DNA from: Gottfriedia sp002574545
GTDB lineage: Bacteria; Bacillota; Bacilli; Bacillales; Bacillaceae_G
Assembly (NCBI GenBank): GCA_052180195.1
Contig: CP197469.1
Strand: one strand, 5' to 3'
DNA length: 64,000 bases
In this document: positions 1 to 8,238 of the stretch, piece after piece
Numbering within the stretch: position 1 is the stretch's first letter
How the letters are laid out: each line of letters opens with the position of its first letter
The notes under the pieces: generated by a model
Seen by the model: the letters and a program-made list of their open reading frames with translations, nothing else
The model's database searches: none
Told to the model about the DNA's origin: nothing
Translations under genes and position numbers: made by a program

Positions 1-1
1 A

Positions 2-187
2 CTTGTGTTAGATGTTTGGAGAAATGCAGAGCCAACTAAAGAAATGGTTCAATTGCGTTCAATGGAAGCTTTAGAAAAAGTAGCTTATGGTCATGCATCA
101 AAACTTGTTATTCCGACAGACGCTACAAAGCTTCTAGGTATGGTTGAAAGTGTAAAAGAGGTTATTAAATCTGATAAAACAGAATAA
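2..187 (+). CDS. SPFH/Band 7 membrane-scaffold protein, C-terminal end
   Basis: Only the last ~61 codons are in the window; the frame is open to the left edge, so the real start lies upstream. The tail, with a heptad-like stretch around MVQLRSMEALEKVAYGHASK and then KLVIPTD, resembles the C-terminus of SPFH (stomatin/prohibitin/flotillin) proteins, which form membrane-associated oligomers. A strong hairpin terminator follows directly. The family call rests on this short tail only. Confidence 0.55.
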   Translation, partial: LVLDVWRNAEPTKEMVQLRSMEALEKVAYGHASKLVIPTDATKLLGMVESVKEVIKSDKTE

Positions 188-188
188 A

Positions 189-223
189 AAAAAGCCCCTT
201 AGCCATTTTGTTAAGGGGCTTTT
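189..223. terminator. Bidirectional intrinsic terminator
   Basis: The arms AAAGCCCCTTA and TAAGGGGCTTTT flank a short loop, with A-rich and T-rich tails on the two sides. It lies between the converging SPFH gene and yutJ, so it can serve both. Confidence 0.9.
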
Positions 224-251
224 AAGTATAGCTAAAAAGATGATTAGTTAA

Positions 252-1319
252 TCAACCATTGTGGTATTTATACATCCATAAGATTCCGGATTTAATTAAT
301 CTTGGAACACGACCGATTAGTGGGCGTTCATTGAATAGTCCAAAACCGTGTTTTTTACCTAATGAGCCCATAATACCTTTTAGTTTTATTTTAGGCATTA
401 CTTCTGGAAGGTCTTCACCTTTCCATTTTTTTTGTAGAACCATAACGATTTGTTCTGCTTGAGCTTCCGCAAGTTGTGCAGAAGGTGCATATGGTAATGA
501 AGCACAATCTCCAACTACATAAACATGCTCATCGTCTGGTAAATGATGATATTTCGTTACAACGACTCTTCCTGTATTGTCTTTTTCTACGTCTAAATTG
601 CGGACAACTTCAACAGGTTGAATTCCCGCTGTCCAAATAACAGCGTCACAATGAATCTTGTCATCATGATTAAATAAAGTATTTTTCTCTACTTTTGTAA
701 TGTTAGAATTGCTAACAATTTTTACATCGTGCTCAATAAACCAGTTTTGAACATAATAACTAAGTTTTTCTGGAAACATTGATAAAATTCGGCTTCCACG
801 ATCAAAAAGTAAAATTTCTAAATCGCTTCTACTTTCTCTTAGCTCACTAGCTACTTCTACTCCACTTAATCCAGCACCTACAACACCGACTACTGAATTA
901 GGAGGTAGACTGTTTACATTTTCATAAGCGTTTCTTGTTTTTTCAATTGTTTGAATACTATAAGTATATTCAGGTGCACCAGGTACGTTATGATATTTAT
1001 CCTCACAACCTAAACCGATAATTAAATCATCATAAGAAACTGATTTTCCATTGCTTAATTCTACTTTCTTGTTTGCCGTATCAATTGTAGTAATATCTCC
1101 ATATACAACTTTTAATTTCTCATGAGTTGGTAATGGTATTCTAATGTGTTGCTCTGGAACCGTACCTGCAACTAATGCATAATACTCAGTTTTAAAGCAA
1201 TGAAAAGAATTTCGATCAATCAATGTGATATGAACATCCTCAGGCAAATCAGATGTTAATAGACGTGACAAAGCACGAATATTTCCATATCCGGCACCTA
1301 GTAATACGAGGTTTTTCAT
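252..1319 (-). CDS. yutJ: FAD-dependent NADH dehydrogenase-like oxidoreductase YutJ
   Basis: This 355-residue protein is a type II NADH dehydrogenase-like flavoprotein. It has an N-terminal FAD-binding Rossmann motif (GAGYGNI, residues 8-14), a central second nucleotide-binding motif (VGAGLSG, ~147-153) and a late FAD-contact motif (VYVVGDCA). Such enzymes pass electrons from NADH to menaquinone or another acceptor at the membrane face, but the substrate of YutJ is not established. It lies divergent from yuzB, dapF and yutM, as in B. subtilis, which supports the name. A second paralogue (yumB-like) is 2.7 kb downstream. The start is the ATG at 1319. Confidence 0.85.
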   Translation of the reverse strand: MKNLVLLGAGYGNIRALSRLLTSDLPEDVHITLIDRNSFHCFKTEYYALVAGTVPEQHIRIPLPTHEKLKVVYGDITTIDTANKKVELSNGKSVSYDDLIIGLGCEDKYHNVPGAPEYTYSIQTIEKTRNAYENVNSLPPNSVVGVVGAGLSGVEVASELRESRSDLEILLFDRGSRILSMFPEKLSYYVQNWFIEHDVKIVSNSNITKVEKNTLFNHDDKIHCDAVIWTAGIQPVEVVRNLDVEKDNTGRVVVTKYHHLPDDEHVYVVGDCASLPYAPSAQLAEAQAEQIVMVLQKKWKGEDLPEVMPKIKLKGIMGSLGKKHGFGLFNERPLIGRVPRLIKSGILWMYKYHNG

Positions 1320-1514
1320 AGTTGATGTTCCCCTTTTGTTTTATTAGCGTTGAATGAAAAAATTTTTCTATTTTTCGACAATTATATTATATATATTTTA
1401 TGTTAAAATAACAACGCTTAACTCTGTAAAATAACGCTCATTCCATATATTCTCAAAAGGTTGACGTTTTTAAAAAAAAAGAGTAACTTTATGAGGAGCA
1501 AGGAGTGAAAAAGA

Positions 1515-1751
1515 GTGAGACCATTAATCGAATTTTGTATAAAAAACCTAGCAGACGGTGCACAAAAGGCTTTAGAACAGCTTGAACGTGATCCAAATCT
1601 AGATATACTAGAATATGGCTGCCTTGGATATTGTGGAAAATGTAATCTATCACTTTTTGCACTAGTTGAAGGGGAAGTAGTAACTGGAGAAACGGCAACC
1701 GAGCTAGTAGATAATATTTATATTTTCTTAGAAGAAAATATGTTAATATAA
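1515..1751 (+). CDS. yuzB: YuzB family protein (DUF1450)
   Basis: A 78-residue protein with a conserved cysteine group, CLGYCGKC, at about residues 36-43, typical of the DUF1450/YuzB family of Bacillaceae. Its function is unknown; the cysteines could bind a metal or an iron-sulfur cluster, which is inference. The GTG start is chosen because AAGGAGTG lies 8 bases upstream. It is divergent from yutJ, and a hairpin terminator begins 2 bases after the stop, so it is probably monocistronic. Confidence 0.85.
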   Translation: MRPLIEFCIKNLADGAQKALEQLERDPNLDILEYGCLGYCGKCNLSLFALVEGEVVTGETATELVDNIYIFLEENMLI

Positions 1752-1753
1752 GT

Positions 1754-1784
1754 AGCACTGTTAATAATTAACAGTGCTTTTTTA
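1754..1784 (+). terminator. Intrinsic terminator after yuzB
   Basis: The arms GCACTGTTAA and TTAACAGTGC are followed by TTTTTT. Confidence 0.9.
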
Positions 1785-1947
1785 TATGTTTCGAGCAATT
1801 TCTACAAAAGTTCAGTCGTAACTCGTTAACCATTCATCGACGATCCTCTTATTTAACCATTTAAAATACTCTTCTTTCGTTTAATCACATTAACAAATAC
1901 AATTATAATTACGTAAACTATTTTAAAAAATTTAGCAAAATTGATGC

Positions 1948-1978
1948 AAAAAAATGAGCATTCACCTAAGTGAAGCTC
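1948..1978 (-). terminator. Hairpin with a minus-strand T-run
   Basis: GAGC-A-TTCAC, loop CTAA, GTGAA-GCTC forms a stable hairpin. The seven-base A-run on its left becomes a T-run on the minus strand. The rest of the 321-base yuzB-dapF gap (1752-2072) holds only the yuzB terminator and the dapF promoter. No minus-strand gene feeds this hairpin, so its role is unclear. Confidence 0.4.
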
Positions 1979-2017
1979 TTAAAATGTTTCTATATCGAGA
2001 AACGGGGGATGTTCTTA

Positions 2018-2046
2018 TTGTGCTCAATTCATTAAAATTTTATACT
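2018..2046 (+). promoter_or_regulatory. Sigma-A-type promoter of dapF
   Basis: TTGTGC and TATACT are separated by 17 bases, 27 bases before the dapF start. Confidence 0.5.
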
Positions 2047-2072
2047 TGTATTAATAAAAAAAGTAAGGAGTC

Positions 2073-2945
2073 ATGAAAATGAATTCTTTTCGTTATACAA
2101 AAATGCATGGATTAGGAAATAACTATATTTATGTTAATCTGTTTGAAGAAAATTTAAGAGAAGAAGAGCTGGCTAAACTTGCAGTCGAAGTTTCAAATAT
2201 TAATACAGGTATTGGTAGTGATGGAATGATATTAATCTGCCCATCAGAAGTTTGTGATGTTAAAATGCGCGTATTTAATAATGATGGATCAGAAGCTAAA
2301 AATTGTGGTAATGGCCTAAGATGTGTAGCGAAATATGCATACGAACATGGAATTGTAAATAATACTTCGTTTAAGATTGAAACGATCAGTACAATTGTTG
2401 AAGCTACAGTACATGTTGAAAATAATATTGTTAATGAAGTAACAATAAATATGGGTAAACCAATATTCCAAAGATCTCTAATTCCAATGATTGGTGATGA
2501 TCAGGAATATGCTAGAGACAGTATTTTATTTGAAGAAAAAAGCTATGAATTTTCTGCGGTATCGATGGGAAATCCACATGCTGTTTTTGAAGTAAGTGAT
2601 ATAAAAAAGGCACCATTAACAACTTTAGGTCCAATTGTTGAAAAACATGATTTATTTCCGGAGAGCGTAAATGTTGAATTTATCGAATGTTTGCCGCATA
2701 ATGAGATAAATTTCGTTGTATGGGAGCGAGGTTCTGGCGTAACTCAAGCCTGTGGAACAGGAGCTTGTGCTGCAGCAGTCGCTATGATACAAGAAGGAAA
2801 ATATAAACGAGATGAACCGATAACTGTTCACCTACAAGGTGGAGATTTACAAATTACTTGGTCTACTGATGGGGATGTATGGATGAAAGGCCCAGCAGTT
2901 ACAATAACAGAAGGCATATACTATACTAAAAGAGGAGTGAAATAA
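2073..2945 (+). CDS. dapF: Diaminopimelate epimerase
   Basis: DapF converts LL-diaminopimelate to the meso form, used for lysine and for peptidoglycan cross-links. The 290-residue length fits the family. Both catalytic cysteines are visible: Cys78 in NNDGSEAKNCGNGLRC and Cys227 in ACGTGACA. TAAGGAG sits ~8 bases before the ATG; a second in-frame ATG at codon 3 is possible. The stop codon abuts the yutM start with no gap and yutM's ribosome site lies inside dapF, so the pair is very likely cotranscribed and translationally coupled. Gene order matches B. subtilis. Confidence 0.97.
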   Translation: MKMNSFRYTKMHGLGNNYIYVNLFEENLREEELAKLAVEVSNINTGIGSDGMILICPSEVCDVKMRVFNNDGSEAKNCGNGLRCVAKYAYEHGIVNNTSFKIETISTIVEATVHVENNIVNEVTINMGKPIFQRSLIPMIGDDQEYARDSILFEEKSYEFSAVSMGNPHAVFEVSDIKKAPLTTLGPIVEKHDLFPESVNVEFIECLPHNEINFVVWERGSGVTQACGTGACAAAVAMIQEGKYKRDEPITVHLQGGDLQITWSTDGDVWMKGPAVTITEGIYYTKRGVK

Positions 2946-3299
2946 ATGATTACAGTTACTGAACAAGCAGGTTTAAAAATTAAAGAAATGATTGAAAACG
3001 AAGAAGACAAAAACACTTTTGTTCGCTTAGGTGTTAAAGGTGGAGGTTGCTCTGGACTTTCATATGGACTTGGTTTCGATCCACAAAAAAACGACGATGA
3101 CACAGAATTAGAATATCATGGCATTAAGTTTTTAATTGATAATGAAAGTGCTCCTATTTTAAAAGGAGTTGTAATTGATTTCAAAGAATCATTACTAGGT
3201 GGCGGATTTACAATCGATAATCCAAATGCAATTGCATCATGTGGTTGTGGTTCTAGTTTTAGAACAGCTACGAATGCAGGTACTCCTGAAGAGTGCTAA
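2946..3299 (+). CDS. yutM: A-type iron-sulfur carrier, HesB/IscA/ErpA family (YutM)
   Basis: A 117-residue A-type carrier that binds and hands over Fe-S clusters. The three cluster-binding cysteines of the family are present: Cys35 (GGCSG) and Cys99/Cys101 (CGCGS). It starts immediately after the dapF stop, with AGGAGTG just upstream inside dapF. Which apo-proteins it serves cannot be told from sequence. Confidence 0.93.
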   Translation: MITVTEQAGLKIKEMIENEEDKNTFVRLGVKGGGCSGLSYGLGFDPQKNDDDTELEYHGIKFLIDNESAPILKGVVIDFKESLLGGGFTIDNPNAIASCGCGSSFRTATNAGTPEEC

Positions 3300-3370
3300 T
3301 TCAGACTACCTGAAATCATTCTTTAGTCAGTCTAAATTTCAATATTTTTGAACTAAGATTACGCACTTAT

Positions 3371-3400
3371 AGGATACTTTTGTATCCTATTTTTTCTTTT
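3371..3400 (+). terminator. Intrinsic terminator of the dapF-yutM unit
   Basis: AGGATAC, a short loop and GTATCCT are followed by ATTTTTTCTTTT, 72 bases after the yutM stop. Confidence 0.85.
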
Positions 3401-3550
3401 AAACAACTTAGGCTAAATTCTTAATTGTTAATATTTTTACAAATTCACGGGAAATTGTTGAATCTTTTTTGAAGTTGTGTACTATTATATAGTGTAGATA
3501 AAAATTGAATTGGTTTTTTAAGGAGTTGGTTGTGAAGTAGTTCACGAATT

Positions 3551-3682
3551 ATGGTGTATATTGTTCAATATATCACAAGTGATTCTAAAAAAGACTGCCT
3601 TAGAAAATTGAAGGACCTGGAAGTACTTTTGCAGTTGGATCAATATGCGATGTATAAATGCTTGTCATCTATTATAGAATAA
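3551..3682 (+). other. Possible 43-codon ORF in the yutM-yumB gap
   Basis: The 690-base gap 3300-3997 holds the yutM terminator and this ORF. It starts ATG-GTG-TAT and encodes a soluble-looking, Lys/Leu-rich peptide ending CLSSIIE. The only nearby ribosome site (AAGGAG near 3521) is ~24 bases away, and I recognise no family. It may be a decayed gene or chance. The region from 3690 to 3970 is very AT-rich with several -10-like TATAAT sequences, but no promoter with a well-spaced -35 could be fixed. Confidence 0.2.
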
Positions 3683-3997
3683 TATCATATTTTATGCAGA
3701 AAAATTGAGGTGTGGCCAAAAAATAACCAATTTAGCTTAAAATTTCGAGAATTCTACAGATTAGATTTATCTTGAAATCTTATACAAAAAACTTTAATAT
3801 TGTTATAGGCAAATTGTTAACATTTTGTGACAATTTATACGAAATATTTAGACAAATATTCCTATATAATCATTTGCTTAACTTTATACTAATTTATAAT
3901 GTATCAGATTGCTCACTATTGAGCTTAGTTATAAATTTAGAGATATGACAGCAAATTGTAGGTACTTAATATAATTTAAAAGGATGGTATGTATATC

Positions 3998-5215
3998 ATG
4001 AACAAGCCTAAGATTGTAATCCTTGGAGCTGGGTACGGTGGAATTATTACTGCAACTCGACTTCAAAAAACATTATCTGCAAATGAAGCGGACATTACAT
4101 TAGTAAATAAAAATAGTTACCACTACCAAACGACTTGGTTACATGAAAATGCAGCAGGTACATTACATCATGACCGTACACGCCTTGACATTAAAGACGT
4201 GATTAACCCAAGTAAAGTAAACTTTATCCAAGATACTGTTACTCAAATTAAACCAGAAGAAAAGAAAGTTATTCTTTCTAACGGCGAATTAAACTACGAC
4301 TATTTAGTAGTTGGACTTGGTTTTGAGTCAGAAACATTTGGAATTAAAGGTTTAAAAGAACATGCATTCTCAATCGCAAGCATTAATGCTGCTCGTCAAA
4401 TTCGTGAGCATATTGATTATAGCTTCTCTAAATATTACAATACACCAGTTGAAAAACGCGATGAGTTATTAACAATTATCGTTGGTGGAGCTGGATTTAC
4501 AGGTATCGAATTTGTTGGAGAACTTGCAAACCGCGTACCAGAACTATGCAAAGAATATGATATCGATCGTGATTTAGTTCGTATTATCTGCGTAGAGGCT
4601 GCTCCAATGGTATTACCAGGTTTTGATCCTGAATTAGTTGACTATGCTGTTTCTCAATTAGAGAAAAAAGGCGTTGAATTTAAAATTGGTACAGCTATTA
4701 AAGAATGTACTGAAGATGGAATCATCGTTGCTAAAGGTGATGTAGAAGAGAAAATCAACTCTGCAACAGTTGTTTGGGCTGCAGGTGTACGTGGAAATGC
4801 ATTAGTAGAGCAAGCTGGCTTCGAAGCTATGCGTGGACGTGTAAAAGTTACAAAAGATATGCGAGTTCCAGGATATGATGATGTATTTATCGTTGGTGAT
4901 TCTGCTTTATTAATCGACGAATCAAGTAACCGTCCATACCCACCAACAGCACAAATTGCAATCCAACAAGGATTTAACGTTGCACATAACTTAGCTGTAT
5001 TAGTTCGTGGAAAAGGTGAACTTGAAGAGTTTACACCGGACATTAAAGGTACAGTATGTTCATTAGGACATGATGATGCAATTGGTGTAGTTTATGGTAA
5101 AAAATTAACTGGTTGGAAAGCTTCATTTATGAAGAAAGTAATTGATAACCGTTACTTATTCTTACTTGGCGGACCAATGTTAGTTCTTAAAAAAGGTAAA
5201 TTAAACTTCCTATAA
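3998..5215 (+). CDS. yumB: Type II NADH dehydrogenase (YumB-like)
   Basis: A flavoprotein of about 405 residues that oxidises NADH and reduces menaquinone at the inner membrane face without pumping protons. Features are the N-terminal FAD motif GAGYGG, an NADH motif around VGGAGFTGIEFVGEL, and VFIVGDSA near the C-terminal FAD contact. I place the start at 3998 because the ribosome site AAAGGATGG is too close to the in-frame ATG at 3989. Codon use is visibly more biased than in neighbours (CGT/CGC for Arg), suggesting strong expression. yutJ is a divergent paralogue in the same window. Confidence 0.88.
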   Translation: MNKPKIVILGAGYGGIITATRLQKTLSANEADITLVNKNSYHYQTTWLHENAAGTLHHDRTRLDIKDVINPSKVNFIQDTVTQIKPEEKKVILSNGELNYDYLVVGLGFESETFGIKGLKEHAFSIASINAARQIREHIDYSFSKYYNTPVEKRDELLTIIVGGAGFTGIEFVGELANRVPELCKEYDIDRDLVRIICVEAAPMVLPGFDPELVDYAVSQLEKKGVEFKIGTAIKECTEDGIIVAKGDVEEKINSATVVWAAGVRGNALVEQAGFEAMRGRVKVTKDMRVPGYDDVFIVGDSALLIDESSNRPYPPTAQIAIQQGFNVAHNLAVLVRGKGELEEFTPDIKGTVCSLGHDDAIGVVYGKKLTGWKASFMKKVIDNRYLFLLGGPMLVLKKGKLNFL

Positions 5216-5222
5216 GCATATT

Positions 5223-5248
5223 AGCTCGACTTAAGTCGGGCTTTTTCT
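5223..5248 (+). terminator. Intrinsic terminator after yumB
   Basis: AGCTCGACTTAAGTCGGGCT forms a hairpin followed by TTTTTCTTT. Confidence 0.88.
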
Positions 5249-5287
5249 TTGTATATTGATTAAATTGGCAGTGGTGAAGAATTCTAG

Positions 5288-5334
5288 ACGTAGTTGCCTA
5301 TTTTAGGCATTAAGTTTAAAATAGGCAACTACGT
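5288..5334. repeat. Perfect 18-bp inverted repeat with 11-base loop
   Basis: Arms 5288-5305 and 5317-5334 are exact reverse complements (core GTAGTTGCCTATTTTA). No T-run follows on either strand, and the yumB terminator has already ended that transcript. It may be an RNA processing hairpin, a protein-binding palindrome or a small mobile palindrome. Confidence 0.85.
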
Positions 5335-5401
5335 TCTCTATCATCGCCTAAAAGCTCGCCAATAGATGATTTTTCTTTATTGTAAAGGTGGTCATAATTA
5401 G

Positions 5402-5881
5402 ATGAGTAAAAGAAGCAATGTATGGCTAGGAGTAGCTGGTTTAGTGAAAGACTCTAACGGAAGATGGTTAGTTGTAAAGAAAAAATATAGTGGATTAAAA
5501 GGTTTATGGTCTTTACCAGCAGGTTTTGTAAAACAAGATGAAACTGTCGACCAAGCAGTATTAAGAGAGATTAAAGAAGAAACAGGCGTTAATGCAACCT
5601 TAATTGGGTTAATAGGTGTTAGGACTGGTGTTATTCGCGAAGAAATTAGTGATAATATGTTAATTTTCTTATTACAGGCAGATGATACAATGATAACGAT
5701 TCAAGAAGAAGAGTTATCAGATGCCCGTTTTATTTCTGAAGAAGAGCTAATAGATGATCCAACATCTTCATTACTAATTAAATACTTAATTGAAAATCCT
5801 CCGAATAAGCCAATGGAAGTTGTAAAAGGCTTAAACCCAGGAGATCAATTCCAATATACTACCTATCACTTTATTAAGTGA
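5402..5881 (+). CDS. Nudix hydrolase
   Basis: A 159-residue Nudix protein. The box runs from residue 41 to 63 and matches GX5EX7REXXEEXG exactly (GFVKQDETVD...REIKEETGV). The family cleaves nucleoside diphosphates linked to another group, in housecleaning or signalling; the substrate cannot be read from sequence. AAAGGTGGTC lies ~8 bases before the ATG. It is flanked by the palindrome at 5288 on the left and yuiB 72 bases downstream. Confidence 0.92.
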   Translation: MSKRSNVWLGVAGLVKDSNGRWLVVKKKYSGLKGLWSLPAGFVKQDETVDQAVLREIKEETGVNATLIGLIGVRTGVIREEISDNMLIFLLQADDTMITIQEEELSDARFISEEELIDDPTSSLLIKYLIENPPNKPMEVVKGLNPGDQFQYTTYHFIK

Positions 5882-5968
5882 TTTTTTAATGGTTTGAATT
5901 TTTAGAAAATTGACGATAGGACAAGAAGGTTTTACACTGTATATAGAAAAAATGTGGGGTGTTTTTAT

Positions 5969-6292
5969 ATGGTGATGAGTATTCCAGTTTTACTAATTTC
6001 AATATTGCTATTTTTCGTATTAGCCTTTGGAATCGGTTTCCTAGCTAATATGCTTTTTCGAACAACTTGGTTTATGGTAGTAATTTATCCACTATTAATC
6101 GTTATGATTGTGGACAAGATTAGTACAGTAAAATATTTTACGAATACTTCTGCAGCTTTTGAGACATTAAAAACAAATCTAATGTCAGTAGGAACTGGTG
6201 ATATTGTTATTTTAACAGCTGGTTTAATAGGTGCAATTATGTCAGGTGTAGTAATCCTGTCATTAAGAAAAAATGGATATCAAATGTTCTAA
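5969..6292 (+). CDS. yuiB: YuiB-like integral membrane protein
   Basis: A 107-residue, very hydrophobic protein with about three membrane segments (start to ~30, ~35-55, ~75-95). It matches YuiB of B. subtilis by size and by position just upstream of yuiC. I prefer the ATG at 5969, with GGGG 9 bases upstream, over the in-frame GTG at 5954. Its function is unknown. A terminator overlaps the stop codon, so yuiC is probably transcribed separately or by read-through. Confidence 0.7.
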   Translation: MVMSIPVLLISILLFFVLAFGIGFLANMLFRTTWFMVVIYPLLIVMIVDKISTVKYFTNTSAAFETLKTNLMSVGTGDIVILTAGLIGAIMSGVVILSLRKNGYQMF

Positions 6293-6322
6293 CTTTCTCA
6301 CGTATGAGAAAGTTTTTTTTAT
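6291..6322 (+). terminator. Intrinsic terminator after yuiB
   Basis: AACTTTCTCA and TGAGAAAGTT form a stem followed by eight Ts. It begins inside the stop codon. Confidence 0.9.
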
Positions 6323-6375
6323 ATTTTTTTTGTTTTGGGGAAAGATGAAAAGATGAAAAGGAGTGAAATGATTCA

Positions 6376-7011
6376 TTGGGTATAAATAAAAAATTATTTA
6401 GACATATTATTTTATCTATTTTATTCATTATTGCTTTGGTTTCTTCTTTAAAAATCCTTGCAAATATTCAAGTCGCAACGATAAAAGGATGGTTTAGCGA
6501 TTCAATTGCTATAAATAAAGTATTTGCAGAAGAAAATAAAACGATCACAAATGAGAGCATAATGATTACGATGGCAAAAAACATCGAACATAATACGAAT
6601 TGGAATAATTATAAAAAGATAACAGTTACAGCAACTGGCTATACAGCCGGAAGGGAATCAACGGGAAAAAGTCCTAAAGATCATTCATATGGAATTACTT
6701 ACTCAGGTGTAGAAGTAAAAAGGGATTTATTTTCAACCATTGCAGCCGACTTAAACGTATTTCCAATCGGAACGATATTATTTATCCCAGGGTACGGATA
6801 TGGAGTAGTCGCAGATAAAGGTGCAGCAGTTAAAGGAAATCATTTGGATTTATATTTTCAGACAGTTGGAGATGTATTTGAGCATTGGGGCAAGAAGAAA
6901 TTAAATGTATATATCATTAAACAAGGTAATGGACGGTTTACAGAGTCTGATCTAAAGGAATTAAATGAGCAAAATTCATTACAAGTATTCAGGCAGCAAA
7001 CAAGAAATTAG
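6376..7011 (+). CDS. yuiC: 3D domain protein YuiC, putative murein-acting enzyme
   Basis: This 211-residue protein has an N-terminal membrane anchor or signal (residues ~8-28) and a C-terminal 3D domain. The domain carries the characteristic aspartates (SPKDHSYG, IAADLN, VADKG, HLDLYF), as in MltA/RpfB-type lytic enzymes. YuiC of B. subtilis is described as a stationary-phase survival (Sps-type) muralytic protein, so a cell-wall glycan-cutting role outside the membrane is likely. The start is TTG: AAAAGGAGTG lies 9 bases upstream, and the nearer ATG is out of frame and runs into a stop. Confidence 0.85.
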   Translation: MGINKKLFRHIILSILFIIALVSSLKILANIQVATIKGWFSDSIAINKVFAEENKTITNESIMITMAKNIEHNTNWNNYKKITVTATGYTAGRESTGKSPKDHSYGITYSGVEVKRDLFSTIAADLNVFPIGTILFIPGYGYGVVADKGAAVKGNHLDLYFQTVGDVFEHWGKKKLNVYIIKQGNGRFTESDLKELNEQNSLQVFRQQTRN

Positions 7012-7025
7012 GTGAAAAATGGATA

Positions 7026-7427
7026 ATGTCAAAAACAAAATATAGTTTAATCATTCATGCACCAATTGAAGCGGTATTTGAAGTTGTTGATTCAGATGCT
7101 CATATAAAAGAGTGGATGGAAGGATTTATTGAGAATACTTAAAAGTTAAAAGAAGGTGGAAAAATTCAAGAATATGATGGAGAAATCATTTCTTATTTAC
7201 CACCAAAAGAGTTAGGAGTTCGCTTAAAGCATTCAAGTTTTACAGTTGAGGCAATTTATCACTTTTTTTCTGTAGCTACTAATCAACCCAGTTTAGATTA
7301 CGAATGTAGGTTGGAAATGCATTCGATTGCAGCTAAAATGATGGGCTTTTTATTCGGTTGGATTTCAAAACGAATACTCATAAAACAAATGAGTAGTTTA
7401 AAAGAGTATGCAAAAAAAGCGATTTGA
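7026..7427 (+). pseudogene. Broken SRPBCC (START/PYP-like) domain gene
   Basis: Reading in frame from the ATG gives a typical SRPBCC start (SLIIHAPIEAVFEVVDSDAHI, then KEWMEGF). An in-frame TAA at 7140-7142 interrupts it, after which the same frame resumes (LKEGGKIQEYDGEIISYLPP) to the TGA at 7425. Intact relatives are usually ~145-150 residues; here 132 sense codons remain, so roughly a dozen codons near the stop were probably lost. The family binds small hydrophobic ligands. Only 14 bases separate it from yuiC. Confidence 0.8.
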
Positions 7428-7447
7428 TGGTGTACTATAAAATCATG

Positions 7448-7475
7448 CCCCTTGCATATTAAAAGCAAGGGGTTT
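7448..7475 (+). terminator. Hairpin after the SRPBCC pseudogene
   Basis: CCCCTTGC and GCAAGGGG form a stem, but only TTT follows, so it is a weak terminator. Confidence 0.55.
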
Positions 7476-7655
7476 ACAACGTTATTTGGATATTTGTTTT
7501 GATTAAAAGGAAAATCTTTTCATTATCTCGAATTTAAAATAAGTAAAATTTTTAATAAAATAGAATTTGTTAAACAGAAATTTTTTTTCAAACAAGTATG
7601 ACGAAAACAGATTTTGTTTATAGCAGGTCAGCTTTAATCGAGAGGCGGAGGAGAA

Positions 7656-8042
7656 ATGGAAGAGAAAATGACATTAATGCATGCTTTAGGCATGACGATA
7701 GAGTCAGTTGAAGAAGGAAAAGTAGTAATGAAAATGGAAGTAACGGACAAAGTACATCAACCATTTGGATATTTACACGGTGGAGCTTCGGTTGCTTTAG
7801 CTGAAACGGTTGCGAGTGTAGGGACGTTTTCGATGATTGATCAAGAGAATCAACTTGCTTTTGGCTTGGAAATAAACGCAAATCATTTACGTTCTGTTCG
7901 TGATGGTGTCGTAACTGCAATTGGAACTGCAGTACATACAGGTAAAACGACAATGGTTTGGGATATAAAAATTTATTCAGAAGATGAGCAGTTAGTTTGT
8001 ATCTCGAGATGTACAGTAGCGATTAAAGATAAACGAAATTAG
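7656..8042 (+). CDS. yuxO: PaaI-type hotdog-fold thioesterase (YuxO)
   Basis: A 128-residue single hotdog-domain protein of the PaaI/YuxO group, which hydrolyses acyl-CoA thioesters. Key parts are the helix motif QPFGYLHGGASVALAET (residues ~32-48), containing the conserved HGG and catalytic acidic residue, and the later NHLRSVRDG strand. GGAGGAG lies 4-5 bases before the ATG. A terminator follows 8 bases after the stop. The natural acyl group is unknown. Confidence 0.88.
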   Translation: MEEKMTLMHALGMTIESVEEGKVVMKMEVTDKVHQPFGYLHGGASVALAETVASVGTFSMIDQENQLAFGLEINANHLRSVRDGVVTAIGTAVHTGKTTMVWDIKIYSEDEQLVCISRCTVAIKDKRN

Positions 8043-8050
8043 CTCTTATG

Positions 8051-8090
8051 AACTGTTAAATTACAATTGTAATTTTGCAGTTTTTTTTTT
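8051..8090 (+). terminator. Intrinsic terminator after yuxO
   Basis: AACTGTTAAATTACA pairs with TGTAATTTTGCAGTT, with a small mismatch, and ten Ts follow. Confidence 0.9.
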
Positions 8091-8238
8091 GACTCTAAAA
8101 AAGAAAAAAATAGAAACTCATCAATTTTAGCTTAAACTTATGGTAAAATAATTAAGTTGTGTATATAAAAATTCGAAGATAAGTGAGACATCCTCTAATT
8201 AAGATTTTTCTTGAGATAGAGAAGAAAGGAGACATTCG

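Noticed and set aside
1489..1758. Minus-strand 89-codon frame opposite yuzB
   Set aside because: yuzB has a good start, a family signature and a terminator; the opposite frame has none.
3800..3870. Rex-like operator upstream of yumB (TTGTTAAC, TTTTGTGACAA)
   Set aside because: The halves are not symmetric enough for a Rex box and no well-spaced promoter could be aligned to it.
7618..7953. Minus-strand 111-codon frame opposite yuxO
   Set aside because: It lies wholly opposite a well-supported gene, with no ribosome site; an antisense shadow.
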